Shown here piece after piece: positions 42,715 through 50,537 of a stretch of DNA of 64,000 nt. This stretch comes from Bacillota bacterium (lineage in GTDB: Bacteria > Bacillota > Clostridia > Lachnospirales > Lachnospiraceae): assembly GCA_023409535.1 (NCBI GenBank), contig JAEYGZ010000012.1, forward strand, positions 118,897 to 182,896, given 5' to 3'. The notes under the pieces are model-generated. The model was not told the DNA's origin. It did not search any database and was given only the letters and a program-made list of their open reading frames with translations. Both the position numbers and the translations under genes were made by a program. The first letter of the stretch is position 1; every line of letters begins with the position of its first letter.

Positions 42715-45186
42715 TCAAAATTCCTTAGTACCCAACTCTGATTTTGAATGGATTTCCAATTTAAAATAGATATTACGCAAGGTGGTTCTTACCGTGTTCT
42801 CTGATATGAACAGCTTACCGGCTATTTCTCTGGTGCTCAGTCTGGCCTTCGCAAACTGTGCGATTTCCCTTTCTCTTGGGGTCAGAGGGGTTTTCGTCTT
42901 TAACAGGGCTTTCTTAATTATATTCACTCCTCTGGCATGTTTTTTGCACAATGCTCTCAAGCTTTGATACTCCGGTTCGAATACCGACTCCAATAAAGCG
43001 CTGTATTCCATCCACAGCTGTGCAAAAGGGAGATAAATTTTATCCGGAACAGCCAAAGCAAGTGCCTGCTTCAGATATTTGACCGCTTCCGTATTATTTC
43101 CGCTGTTATAATAGGCAACAGCCAGAATAATCATTTGATAAACCTGTGTCAGCAAATGTGATTCCTTTCCGGTGTTTTTCATAATCAAATTCGCAGCAGC
43201 ATAAAGCTCGCTGTACCGCCTTTCCTTCATGAGAATGTAAGAAAAGATAATCTGAACATAAGGAACCGCCGGAATATATACCACCTGGCTGATACTCTCC
43301 AGCTTCTTCATCCAGTCCGGAATCCTGTCCCTGATCCCCAGCGTAATATCTAAAGCGGCCTGGCTCAGCTCCGCCATACGCAGTATATAATGATTGGCAT
43401 CCTCCTTCGCATATCCCCGGATATTCTCAACGGCACTGTTATACCGCTCGATATCTCCCCGTAAGATAGCAATTCTGGCCAACGACAGCTCCGCACAGAT
43501 ACAGATACTGATCTGCTGCTTATTTCTGGCCTCATAAATGGCTTTATAGCACAGAATCTCAGCAGAGTAATCCTTCCCTCTCATAAGCAATGCCTCCGCC
43601 CGCAAAGCACTGTCGGCTCCGGTACCATGCCCCCGGGATACCTTGAGATAATCGGGAAAGTCCTCATCCATAATCCGCAGAGTTTCCTCCAGATCACCCA
43701 CATTCCGCCAGAATTTGCATAAAACAGAAATTCCGCCGAAGGCCCAGGGCATATCCTTTACAATAATACTGCTGGGACCGCCAAGAATTTTCAGTGCGGA
43801 TTTTATACCCGTATACCTCTTATTGAGATTCCCATATTCCTGAAAAGATAGCAGGAGTATATACTCACCCTTCAGCCGCTGCAATTCACGTGAATTCAGC
43901 ATAAGGGTATGACTATCTATAACACCGGTAATCAGCGTGCTTAATTGTTGAAATGCTTCCATCTGTCTGTCGAATAATAACACATAAGCAAACAGAAGCA
44001 TAACAAAGGGATATTGACATAGAATTTTCTCCGGACACTCCTCCAGAAGGGCAAGAAGGAATTCAACCAGCTTATTTTCCTTTTGATTGGCCAGATAGAT
44101 AAGGTCAAAGGGCAGTGACATAACAGCATCATAGTCCTTAACCTTAAGAAAGCAATGCGCCGCCGCTAATAATTGTGAATTTGCTGCATAGGATTGACCG
44201 GCCAGGTGTAATATTCTTTTTTGAAAGCTCACCGGCCGGTGATTGTAAAACTGACTTCTTAAATAATCCCGTAAGATACTGTGAATAGTATAGATATGTT
44301 TATCAGGATAATATCTGATAAAATCATTGGAATCCAGTAATAATTTAATATACTCCGGCAAAAGCTCTTCACCGATCATAATTGCTGCCTGCCTGGCTGT
44401 AAAACCGTCCATAACCGAAACAGAAACCAGAAAATCCTGTTCCATTGGTGAAAGCCTGCTCCATGCGGCAATCTCCACCAGCCGTTCCATTATTACATTT
44501 CTGTGGAAAGCCCCTGTTTCAATATAGTTTAATATCTGCAGCCTTACTGCAGATACCCATCCCTCCGTATTCCTGTATACGGTATCCAGCTCTTCCTCGG
44601 ATAACAGTAAGTCTTCCACTTGAAACAGGCGGTTAATGCAGTCCTTGTCAAAGTTGAATGCATTGGCTCCTATTGTATGCAGGTTACTATTATTAAACGT
44701 AATTTGCGTTCTCGACTTCAGCTGCTGTGTTATAAAGATGATATGTAGTGAAGAACCGCCGTGCATGGAGAATGCGCTGATTAATTCCCGGTGTATGCCG
44801 CAATGAACAAGCTGATAGTTATCAATGACCAAATAGGTTTCCTGCAAACATTCCGATCCTCTGAGAATGCCTGCTATGCTCATCAAATTGTTGATCGTGG
44901 GCACCCCAAGTCCCTCCAGCCTTGCAGCCGCCTTCTCATTTACATTGGCGATCAGTTCGCAGATACTATGCCATGCCGCCGCTGTGGGCTCGCCGAAACA
45001 GGTATACCAATATTCTCTGACCTCTTCTGCCCCGATGCTCTTTAAGAATTCCCTGATTGCAGTTGTTTTTCCGAAACCGGAAGGAGCCTCCACAATTGTT
45101 ACGGGGGAATAAGGTATCAGAGCCAGCTGTCTTTTTAGTTTTTCAGGAAAATAATACAGATTCTTTTGGTAAGATTTTTTACGCAT
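42715..45186 (-). CDS. Large LuxR-type (LAL/MalT-like) ATP-dependent regulator (module B)
   Basis: 823 residues, paralogue of 33132-35615 over the full length. P-loop VEAPSGFGKTTAIREFL is identical to that of the A copy; TYLVIDNYQL is conserved; C-terminal LuxR HTH has KTPLTPREREIAQFAKARLS and FISENTVRTTLRNIYFKLEI. The central TPR-like region is the most diverged part, as expected if the two bind different inducers or partners. It heads module B, 206 bases before cheA B, with promoter 45263-45291. Confidence 0.88.
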   Translation of the reverse strand: MRKKSYQKNLYYFPEKLKRQLALIPYSPVTIVEAPSGFGKTTAIREFLKSIGAEEVREYWYTCFGEPTAAAWHSICELIANVNEKAAARLEGLGVPTINNLMSIAGILRGSECLQETYLVIDNYQLVHCGIHRELISAFSMHGGSSLHIIFITQQLKSRTQITFNNSNLHTIGANAFNFDKDCINRLFQVEDLLLSEEELDTVYRNTEGWVSAVRLQILNYIETGAFHRNVIMERLVEIAAWSRLSPMEQDFLVSVSVMDGFTARQAAIMIGEELLPEYIKLLLDSNDFIRYYPDKHIYTIHSILRDYLRSQFYNHRPVSFQKRILHLAGQSYAANSQLLAAAHCFLKVKDYDAVMSLPFDLIYLANQKENKLVEFLLALLEECPEKILCQYPFVMLLFAYVLLFDRQMEAFQQLSTLITGVIDSHTLMLNSRELQRLKGEYILLLSFQEYGNLNKRYTGIKSALKILGGPSSIIVKDMPWAFGGISVLCKFWRNVGDLEETLRIMDEDFPDYLKVSRGHGTGADSALRAEALLMRGKDYSAEILCYKAIYEARNKQQISICICAELSLARIAILRGDIERYNSAVENIRGYAKEDANHYILRMAELSQAALDITLGIRDRIPDWMKKLESISQVVYIPAVPYVQIIFSYILMKERRYSELYAAANLIMKNTGKESHLLTQVYQMIILAVAYYNSGNNTEAVKYLKQALALAVPDKIYLPFAQLWMEYSALLESVFEPEYQSLRALCKKHARGVNIIKKALLKTKTPLTPREREIAQFAKARLSTREIAGKLFISENTVRTTLRNIYFKLEIHSKSELGTKEF

Positions 45187-45262
45187 AAAGTCCCCACTCT
45201 ATTATTCGCAAATAAAAACTAGCAATTTATCATCGGTTAATATTATGAATCTATATAAAATA

Positions 45263-45291
45263 ATTATAATGAAATAGAATATTTATTGCAA
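45263..45291 (-). promoter_or_regulatory. Promoter of chemosensory module B, inside the duplicated divergent region
   Basis: Leftward TTGCAA (45286-45291), 17-bp spacer, TATAAT (complement of 45263-45268), matching 37876-37904 in hexamers and spacing. Confidence 0.65.
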
Positions 45292-45358
45292 TGTCATTTG
45301 CACTGGTGTCATAGTGCATAAGCCAAGTGTGTGCATTATAAAATTTTATTAATAAACC

Positions 45359-45416
45359 TGCGAATGCGCTCCGTAAAAGTGAAAACCGAAGGATATCGGC
45401 AATAAAGCAAAAATGA
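45359..45416 (+). pseudogene. Deleted remnant of a second ribbon-helix-helix gene
   Basis: The last 18 codons of the gene at 37996-38178 are recognisable here (CGAATGCGCT, AAAACCGAAGGATAT, AATAAAGCAAAAATGA) but now carry stop codons. The upstream part is also alike: AGTGCATAAGCCAAGTGTGT at 45313-45332 matches AGTGCATAAACTAAGTATAT at 37929-37948, and both run to AAACCT. In this copy AAACCT joins directly to the C-terminal part, so about 140 bp holding the ribosome site and most of the ORF are missing. A terminator of the same stem follows. Confidence 0.75.
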
Positions 45417-45426
45417 TGTTCTCAAC

Positions 45427-45469
45427 AAAGGAAAGTGCGATCGCCTGGTAAGGTGACGCACTTTCCTTT
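45427..45469 (+). terminator. Terminator of the deleted RHH copy
   Basis: AAAGGAAAGTGCG (45427-45439) pairs perfectly with 45457-45469. The T run is short (TTTG), but the stem is strong. Confidence 0.6.
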
Positions 45470-45499
45470 GTTATACGGATATTATCCTATATAATGCAT

Positions 45500-45535
45500 A
45501 AAAGCCTTGAAAAAATCAGCATTTTTAAGGCTTTT
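45500..45535. terminator. Stem-loop upstream of the SpoIIM-like gene end
   Basis: AAAAGCCTT (45500-45508) pairs with AAGGCTTTT (45527-45535), giving a T-rich 3' side in both directions. Likely the terminator of the leftward gene ending at 45621. Confidence 0.5.
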
Positions 45536-45620
45536 AGCGTGGAGTAATGGTATAGGGATGTTTGTAGTTAGGCCCAAGGATGCCTGCCAAATGAGCTGCT
45601 CACTATGCCGATAGAGCAAG

Positions 45621-46244
45621 TCACAGGCTGTTGATCGCGATACTTTCAATAACAGCTCCTGCTAACATGAGAGCAAAACCAACGATCAACGCAAGTGCTT
45701 CGCCTTTATTCAGACGAATACTTCTGATTTTCCGTGTTATGGTATCATTTCCACTGGTCAGCACCGCAGAGATGTGAGCAAGGGAACAGGTGATGAGCAG
45801 CTGCCCTGCCATTTCCCAAAGCCCGGCCCTGTGTGCGAGATCAAAGGTGCGGGTGATTCTGTTAAGAAACGGAATTGCCTCGCCCCCCAGGGCAAAAGAC
45901 CAGGTTCCCACAACAATCCCATTGATGCAAATTTGTACAAAAAAAACCAGGTAGCCAACGGACAGATAGTTTGTCTCCGATTCTTTTTTCTTGCCAAAAA
46001 GGCTTGCAAATGCAATCATGAGTACCGAAAGCATATTGTAGAAAAAGATTTGCATAGTGAGGATGGCCGTGTTATCTGAGGTTTCCCAATTCTGAAGAGG
46101 ATTCTTGTTTTTCAGGACCCCTTCCGGCAGCAGAAAATAGCTTACTGTCATAACACCGAAAAACAGGATAATGAACAGCAGTACGGTAAAAGACAGCCGT
46201 TGCCTCAGACTGTTGCTGCTGAGTTTTTGACGTAAATAACCCAT
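45621..46244 (-). CDS. Integral membrane protein resembling the SpoIIM/DUF95 family
   Basis: 207 residues with five hydrophobic segments (around LSFTVLLFIILFFGVMTVSY, FFYNMLSVLMIAFASLFG, GYLVFFVQICINGIVVGTW, EMAGQLLITCSLAHISA and ALALIVGFALMLAGAVI). The pattern FFYNML, then NGIVVG, then AHRAGLWEMAGQLL resembles stage II sporulation protein M relatives, where a conserved H-x-x-x-E-x-x-A lies in the same place. The start has AAAGGAGG upstream. The SpoIIM assignment is by resemblance only. It is a single gene. Confidence 0.55.
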   Translation of the reverse strand: MGYLRQKLSSNSLRQRLSFTVLLFIILFFGVMTVSYFLLPEGVLKNKNPLQNWETSDNTAILTMQIFFYNMLSVLMIAFASLFGKKKESETNYLSVGYLVFFVQICINGIVVGTWSFALGGEAIPFLNRITRTFDLAHRAGLWEMAGQLLITCSLAHISAVLTSGNDTITRKIRSIRLNKGEALALIVGFALMLAGAVIESIAINSL

Positions 46245-46421
46245 AGGTATGTAACCTCCTTTTAATATTTTTATAAATAGTAAGCCTTAGCTTTCGCTTC
46301 CTTATATTCCTCCGGCTTGTTTTTCAAAGCGTCATCTCTTTTGAAATGTAAAGCTTACTTTCCACAGCAAGAATATCATAAATAAAATCAAATGTCAAGC
46401 AAGCTTTCCATTATTGAGTAT

Positions 46422-46477
46422 AAAAAGGCTGCATTTTTATTGGTTGATTACCAACAAAAATACAGCCTTTAATTTTT
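46422..46477. terminator. Bidirectional hairpin after the XRE-TPR gene
   Basis: AAAGGCTG (46424-46431) pairs with CAGCCTTT (46463-46470), continued by ATTTTTATTGGT/ACCAACAAAAAT; T-rich on both outer sides (leftward TTTTTATACTC, rightward AATTTTTAAG). The rest of 46245-46524 is AT-rich with no gene seen. Confidence 0.7.
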
Positions 46478-46524
46478 AAGAAGTCAGGTAAAAAAAGATG
46501 CCAGAATTCAGCCTCACATAATGC

Positions 46525-47610
46525 TTACTTTATGTGCTTTTCAAGTTCGGTAATAACTGTTTTAAATCTTGCGTGTTCGCGTACCGGCGCAAAAATTTCT
46601 CTTGATACTAAGTATTCTTTTGAGCCTGACGCCGTGGTATTTATATCAAGGTCCTTATTTTTCGAACAGGTCTGACCCTGAAAAATAACCGATGTGTATG
46701 TAGATACTTCCGGCAAAGCGTCAAATTTTATGCTATATTCCGCAAATAACTCTATACAGTCAAGCGCACTGTCATAATCCTTCAGTTTTATATAATCTTC
46801 CGTAAGCCAATAATAAACTGCACGTAACCTTAAAGTTTCATAAATATAATCATTATTTTCGTGCAGTATTTCTTCGATACTTACGAGTTTTTTAAATAGT
46901 TCTACTCTCTTTTCCGAGTTGTCCTTATATTTGGTGTTTGCAAGATTTTCAATTAAATATTCAAACATATCCGATAACAGCCATATATTTTGAACAATCT
47001 GATTAGTTTTCGCTTCCCCCTCAAGTATTTCCGGAAGCACCATATCACGCGAATCACGCGCAAGCGGCAGTCTGTTTGCTGTTTCCACAGCTTTTTCTTT
47101 TTCACCGGTGTCTTTATAAGCGCGTGCAAGCACTTGAAGCGAGCGAAAACGCTGATTGTCATCCGTGCAATCACTCAAAATGCGTGTGCAAATTGATATA
47201 GATTCTCTCAGATTTTTTTGTTTCTCGTCTTCCGGTTTTTTTGTAAAACATAAAGTTTTCGCAAGACAGTATAATAAATCATAATTATTCGGAAATTCCT
47301 GCACAGCGTTTCTGAGCATTTCAATTATTGTACCGTCAAACCAATTTTTACTCCTCTCAGGTCCCGCTTGTTTAATAATCATATCAATCTTTTCCTGATT
47401 TTTCATAGCATCATAACACAGCAATTCGTCTATGCTTATGTTAAAAAAATTTGCGATTAACGGCAGAAGCTCTATATCAGGATAGCAGCCCTCGAGCTCC
47501 CATTTACTCACAGCTTGCGCCGTAACACCTAAATATTCCGCAAATCTTTCCTGGCTTACGTCAGCTTTTTTGCGCAATTCTTTTATCTTTTCACCTATTT
47601 TTATGGTCAT
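46525..47610 (-). CDS. XRE-family HTH regulator with TPR-like C-terminal region
   Basis: 361 residues. HTH_3 domain at 1-65 (IKELRKKADVSQERFAEYLGVTAQAVSKWELEG), followed by a helical repeat region of about 290 residues (YDLLYCLAKTLCF, RSLQVLARAYKDTGEKEKAVE, YWLTEDYIKLKDYDSALDCI) of the kind that binds peptides or proteins. The start at 47610 has GGAGG four bases upstream. Three short palindromes lie in its promoter region, so it probably represses itself. No adjacent signal-peptide gene is visible. Target unknown. Confidence 0.85.
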   Translation of the reverse strand: MTIKIGEKIKELRKKADVSQERFAEYLGVTAQAVSKWELEGCYPDIELLPLIANFFNISIDELLCYDAMKNQEKIDMIIKQAGPERSKNWFDGTIIEMLRNAVQEFPNNYDLLYCLAKTLCFTKKPEDEKQKNLRESISICTRILSDCTDDNQRFRSLQVLARAYKDTGEKEKAVETANRLPLARDSRDMVLPEILEGEAKTNQIVQNIWLLSDMFEYLIENLANTKYKDNSEKRVELFKKLVSIEEILHENNDYIYETLRLRAVYYWLTEDYIKLKDYDSALDCIELFAEYSIKFDALPEVSTYTSVIFQGQTCSKNKDLDINTTASGSKEYLVSREIFAPVREHARFKTVITELEKHIK

Positions 47611-47637
47611 AAAATTCCTCCGTTCTTATAATAATTT

Positions 47638-47722
47638 CTACAAGCACTTGTAGCTATATTGTAAAATACGGAGGAATAAAACTCAATCAACAATCATTTG
47701 TTGTAATATCAACTGGTAGTTG
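47638..47722 (-). promoter_or_regulatory. XRE-TPR promoter with three palindromes
   Basis: Leftward TTGAGT (complement of 47681-47686), 17-bp spacer, TACAAT (complement of 47658-47663). CTACAAG-CA-CTTGTAG (47638-47653) covers the start region; CAACAA-n4-TTGTTG (47688-47703) lies just upstream of the -35 box; CAACT-n3-AGTTG (47710-47722) is further upstream. They look like operators for the XRE protein itself. Confidence 0.6.
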
Positions 47723-47847
47723 TTTTTATAGAAATATTTATTTGTCTTCTGCATAGTATACAATTTAGTATTATTTTATATAACGAAAGAAGCCAACTGC
47801 AATAGCAATCGACTTCTTTTGATAAAAATTACTGCCGTCGAGGGGAC

Positions 47848-48774
47848 TTACTCCATATGAAGAAGGTAATATAAGGCGCCATAAAGATTTGCGTCAAGGG
47901 CCAGCTCCCCTTTTTTAACCTGTATCTGAAAATCACTGGCATCAACATTAGCCATCTCGAGCATTATGGCGACTTCTTGATCTTGCATGACTTTTTTCGG
48001 AATCTCAAGTAATTTTTGGTTAACCATCTCGATTATGATGCTTTGGGCAGATAGTCCGCCGGTAATAACGATACTGTCAAGATCCAGAAGCATGGCAGAG
48101 TTATAGACAATTCCAGCAATGCTTTGGCAATATTGATCAAGCATTCTTGTAACAATCGGATCACCTTCAGTGACAAATTCGAAGAATTTCTGTCCTGTCA
48201 TCTGCTCCATAGGTATTTGCTTCATGAGAGACAGTTGGTATAGGAGTAGTGAGAACGCTGTTGATATTCCTGCCAGATCATATTTGTCGCTACCATAGGC
48301 ATTTACCATACCAAACACCATGGCTGCGTTTAATTTGGAGCCTTGATAGAGTTTTCCGTTAAGAATAAGACCACTTCCCATGCCGCTGCCTAAGACTATT
48401 ACCAGAAGATTTTTAGTCCCTTTTCCTGTACCTTTCCACCATTCTCCCATGGTTGCTGAGAACCCATCATTTAATACGGCTACAGGAAGTCCTGTCCTCG
48501 ACTCCATCTCTTTCTTCAGGTTAATTCCCTGAAGCAGATTCATGATATAAGCCCTATATGTTTCTCCATCGGTACACATCCTGCCATTGGTACTGATTGC
48601 AATCTCATCCGCTTGTTGTCTATATTTCGTTACGATCCTGACCATATTGTCTAAGTATTCGTCCACCGAACTATATATTGTAGGCACCTTTTCTCTTTCA
48701 AGTATTTTGCCATCAATACTCATTAATGCGAACTTTGTATTTGTTGCCCCAATATCAAAAATTAATTTATACAT
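47848..48774 (-). CDS. ROK-family sugar kinase
   Basis: About 308 residues from ATG 48772-48774 (MYKLIFDIGATNTKFAL), with AAGGTG five bases upstream; the 50-residue longer frame has no support. ATP-binding DIGATNTKF, sugar region VAVLNDGFSATMGEWWKGTG and VIVLGSGMGSGLILNGKLYQG are seen. The usual ROK zinc motif CxCGxxGCxE is absent. Being last in a glycoside operon with an ABC importer and a phospho-glucosidase-like enzyme, it could be a beta-glucoside kinase of the BglK type, which would supply the phosphate that the importer does not (inference). Glucokinase is the alternative. Confidence 0.85.
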   Translation of the reverse strand: MYKLIFDIGATNTKFALMSIDGKILEREKVPTIYSSVDEYLDNMVRIVTKYRQQADEIAISTNGRMCTDGETYRAYIMNLLQGINLKKEMESRTGLPVAVLNDGFSATMGEWWKGTGKGTKNLLVIVLGSGMGSGLILNGKLYQGSKLNAAMVFGMVNAYGSDKYDLAGISTAFSLLLYQLSLMKQIPMEQMTGQKFFEFVTEGDPIVTRMLDQYCQSIAGIVYNSAMLLDLDSIVITGGLSAQSIIIEMVNQKLLEIPKKVMQDQEVAIMLEMANVDASDFQIQVKKGELALDANLYGALYYLLHME

Positions 48775-49039
48775 GTCTTCACCTTGTATAATGAAAATGT
48801 AAGGATAGTCATTATACATTTTCCTTACCATATTATTTTTATATACTCTATTATTAGCCAAATCCAAGCGCGATTGCTGTATCATCAATTCAAACCGTAT
48901 AATCCAACCCAATCCTTTACGCAACTCTAATTCTAGAAAAGGTTTTGAAACTCTTTATTCTGCAATCCTTTCTGTCCTTAGTTCCAAGGATTTTAATAGC
49001 GTAAAAACATTAAAAATCTCCTGACTTCATATAGCCGCA

Positions 49040-50413
49040 TCATAATTCTTCCCCATTGCCGGCAATCACATTTCTGAACCAGTCAAAGCTTTTCTTTTTA
49101 TAACGGGCAAGGTCCATAAGATTTGTATCTGTACGATTGACATAGATAAAACCATATCTCTTCTTCATCTCTCCTTGGGAGCTTAAAATATCGATGGGGC
49201 CCCAGGTCAAAAATCCCATTAGGTCCACACCATCCTCAGAGACAGCCAGTTTAAGCTGCTTCAAATGATTTTTGAAATACTCTATACGATAATCATCCTC
49301 TACCGTTTTTTTCTCGTTCAGTTCCTCATTAACACCGATACCACATTCTATAGTGAAAATAGGAAGCTGGTAACGATCGTATATTTCTTTCACTGTCAGT
49401 CGCATACCAACGGGATCTATGGTCCATCCCCATTCCGTCTGTTCCAGGTATTCATTTTTTATTGGATCCGTAATCAATTTTATTATGATTGATATTCCTG
49501 CATATTCATCTCCTGCCTTTACCGGTGCAGACATGTAATAACTGTGGGCAAGGAAATCTACTTTGCCCAGTTTTATGTATTCCATATCTTCCGGCTCAAA
49601 CAGAGGTGTTATTCCGGCTGCTTTCCATTCATGGAGAAGGTCAGCAGGATATTCGCCCTTTGCCAATACATCAAGGGTTTGATAGTTGCACGCTCGGTTT
49701 ACTTTTTGAGCGGCAAGTACATCCTCCGGCCTGCAACTGGCGGGATAAAAGGGTGTGAAACCGACCATCCCCCCTACTCTGGCATGTGGAGCATATTGGT
49801 GCACGATATGGCTGACGGAGGCAGAGGCCAAAAACATATGATGCATGTTAACGGCTATAATGTGTTTCTTTTTCAGCTCCGGCGTATCCTTTGGCAGATT
49901 CAGAACAGAGATTAAAGAAGCAGCATTTTGCTCATTGAACGGGATATAGTACTTTACCCTGGTTCCAAATCGTCTTATTACTATTTCAGAATATTTCTTG
50001 AATGCATCAACAGTTCCCCTGCCCATCCAGCCTCCGTATTTCTTCATTAAAGCAGCTGGCATGTCAAAATGATAGAGGCATACTACTGGCTCAATATTAT
50101 ATTTTAAAAGCTCATCAATTACTTGATCATAAAAGCGTAATCCCTCTTCGTTAATCTCATATTCTCCGTCAGGAAGTATTCGTGCCCAACTCAATGAAAA
50201 ACGATAGGCATTGAAGCCCATCTGCGCAAACAAAGCTATATCCTCTTTGTAACGGTGATAGAAATCAATCGCCACTTTCCAGTCGGACCCTGATTTTGTC
50301 TTTTCCTGAAGATCATAAACGGTGAGGCCTTTTCCGCCTTCATTCCAAGCACCTTCGGTTTGCATGCTTGATACAGAACCACCCCACATAAAATCTTTCA
50401 CAAATTCGCCCAT
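49040..50413 (-). CDS. Glycoside hydrolase family 1, 6-phospho-beta-glucosidase-like
   Basis: About 457 residues from ATG 50411-50413, with AAGGAG nine bases upstream. TIM barrel with FMWGGSVSSMQTEGAWNEGG near the start, acid/base Glu161 in PFNEQN (usual NEP) and nucleophile Glu355 in FTIECGIGVNEE, where most members read ENG: Cys replaces Asn next to the nucleophile. The C-terminal SSQGEMKKRYGFIYVNR matches the Ser/Lys/Tyr loop that binds the 6-phosphate in phospho-beta-glucosidases. It lies 265 bases upstream of the ROK kinase and 124 bases after the membrane AraC regulator. Substrate likely a phosphorylated disaccharide or glycoside. Confidence 0.86.
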   Translation of the reverse strand: MGEFVKDFMWGGSVSSMQTEGAWNEGGKGLTVYDLQEKTKSGSDWKVAIDFYHRYKEDIALFAQMGFNAYRFSLSWARILPDGEYEINEEGLRFYDQVIDELLKYNIEPVVCLYHFDMPAALMKKYGGWMGRGTVDAFKKYSEIVIRRFGTRVKYYIPFNEQNAASLISVLNLPKDTPELKKKHIIAVNMHHMFLASASVSHIVHQYAPHARVGGMVGFTPFYPASCRPEDVLAAQKVNRACNYQTLDVLAKGEYPADLLHEWKAAGITPLFEPEDMEYIKLGKVDFLAHSYYMSAPVKAGDEYAGISIIIKLITDPIKNEYLEQTEWGWTIDPVGMRLTVKEIYDRYQLPIFTIECGIGVNEELNEKKTVEDDYRIEYFKNHLKQLKLAVSEDGVDLMGFLTWGPIDILSSQGEMKKRYGFIYVNRTDTNLMDLARYKKKSFDWFRNVIAGNGEEL

Positions 50414-50537
50414 ATAAAAACACTCCTTTTGAATAAGATATAGATTTGTCAATTTAGCTAATTCTTTTTGACACCCGAATTTAATAAGTAAAATGCCGCA
50501 TTTTGTCCAAAGTTTCGTCTAGAAATCAGGGTAAGCT

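Larger units (their letters stand above)
45263..45469 (+). repeat. Direct repeat unit flanking module B, right (deleted) copy
   Basis: Same order as the unit at 37876-38236: leftward promoter, rightward upstream region, remnant RHH tail, terminator with the AAAGTGCG/CGCACTTT stem. Confidence 0.65.
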
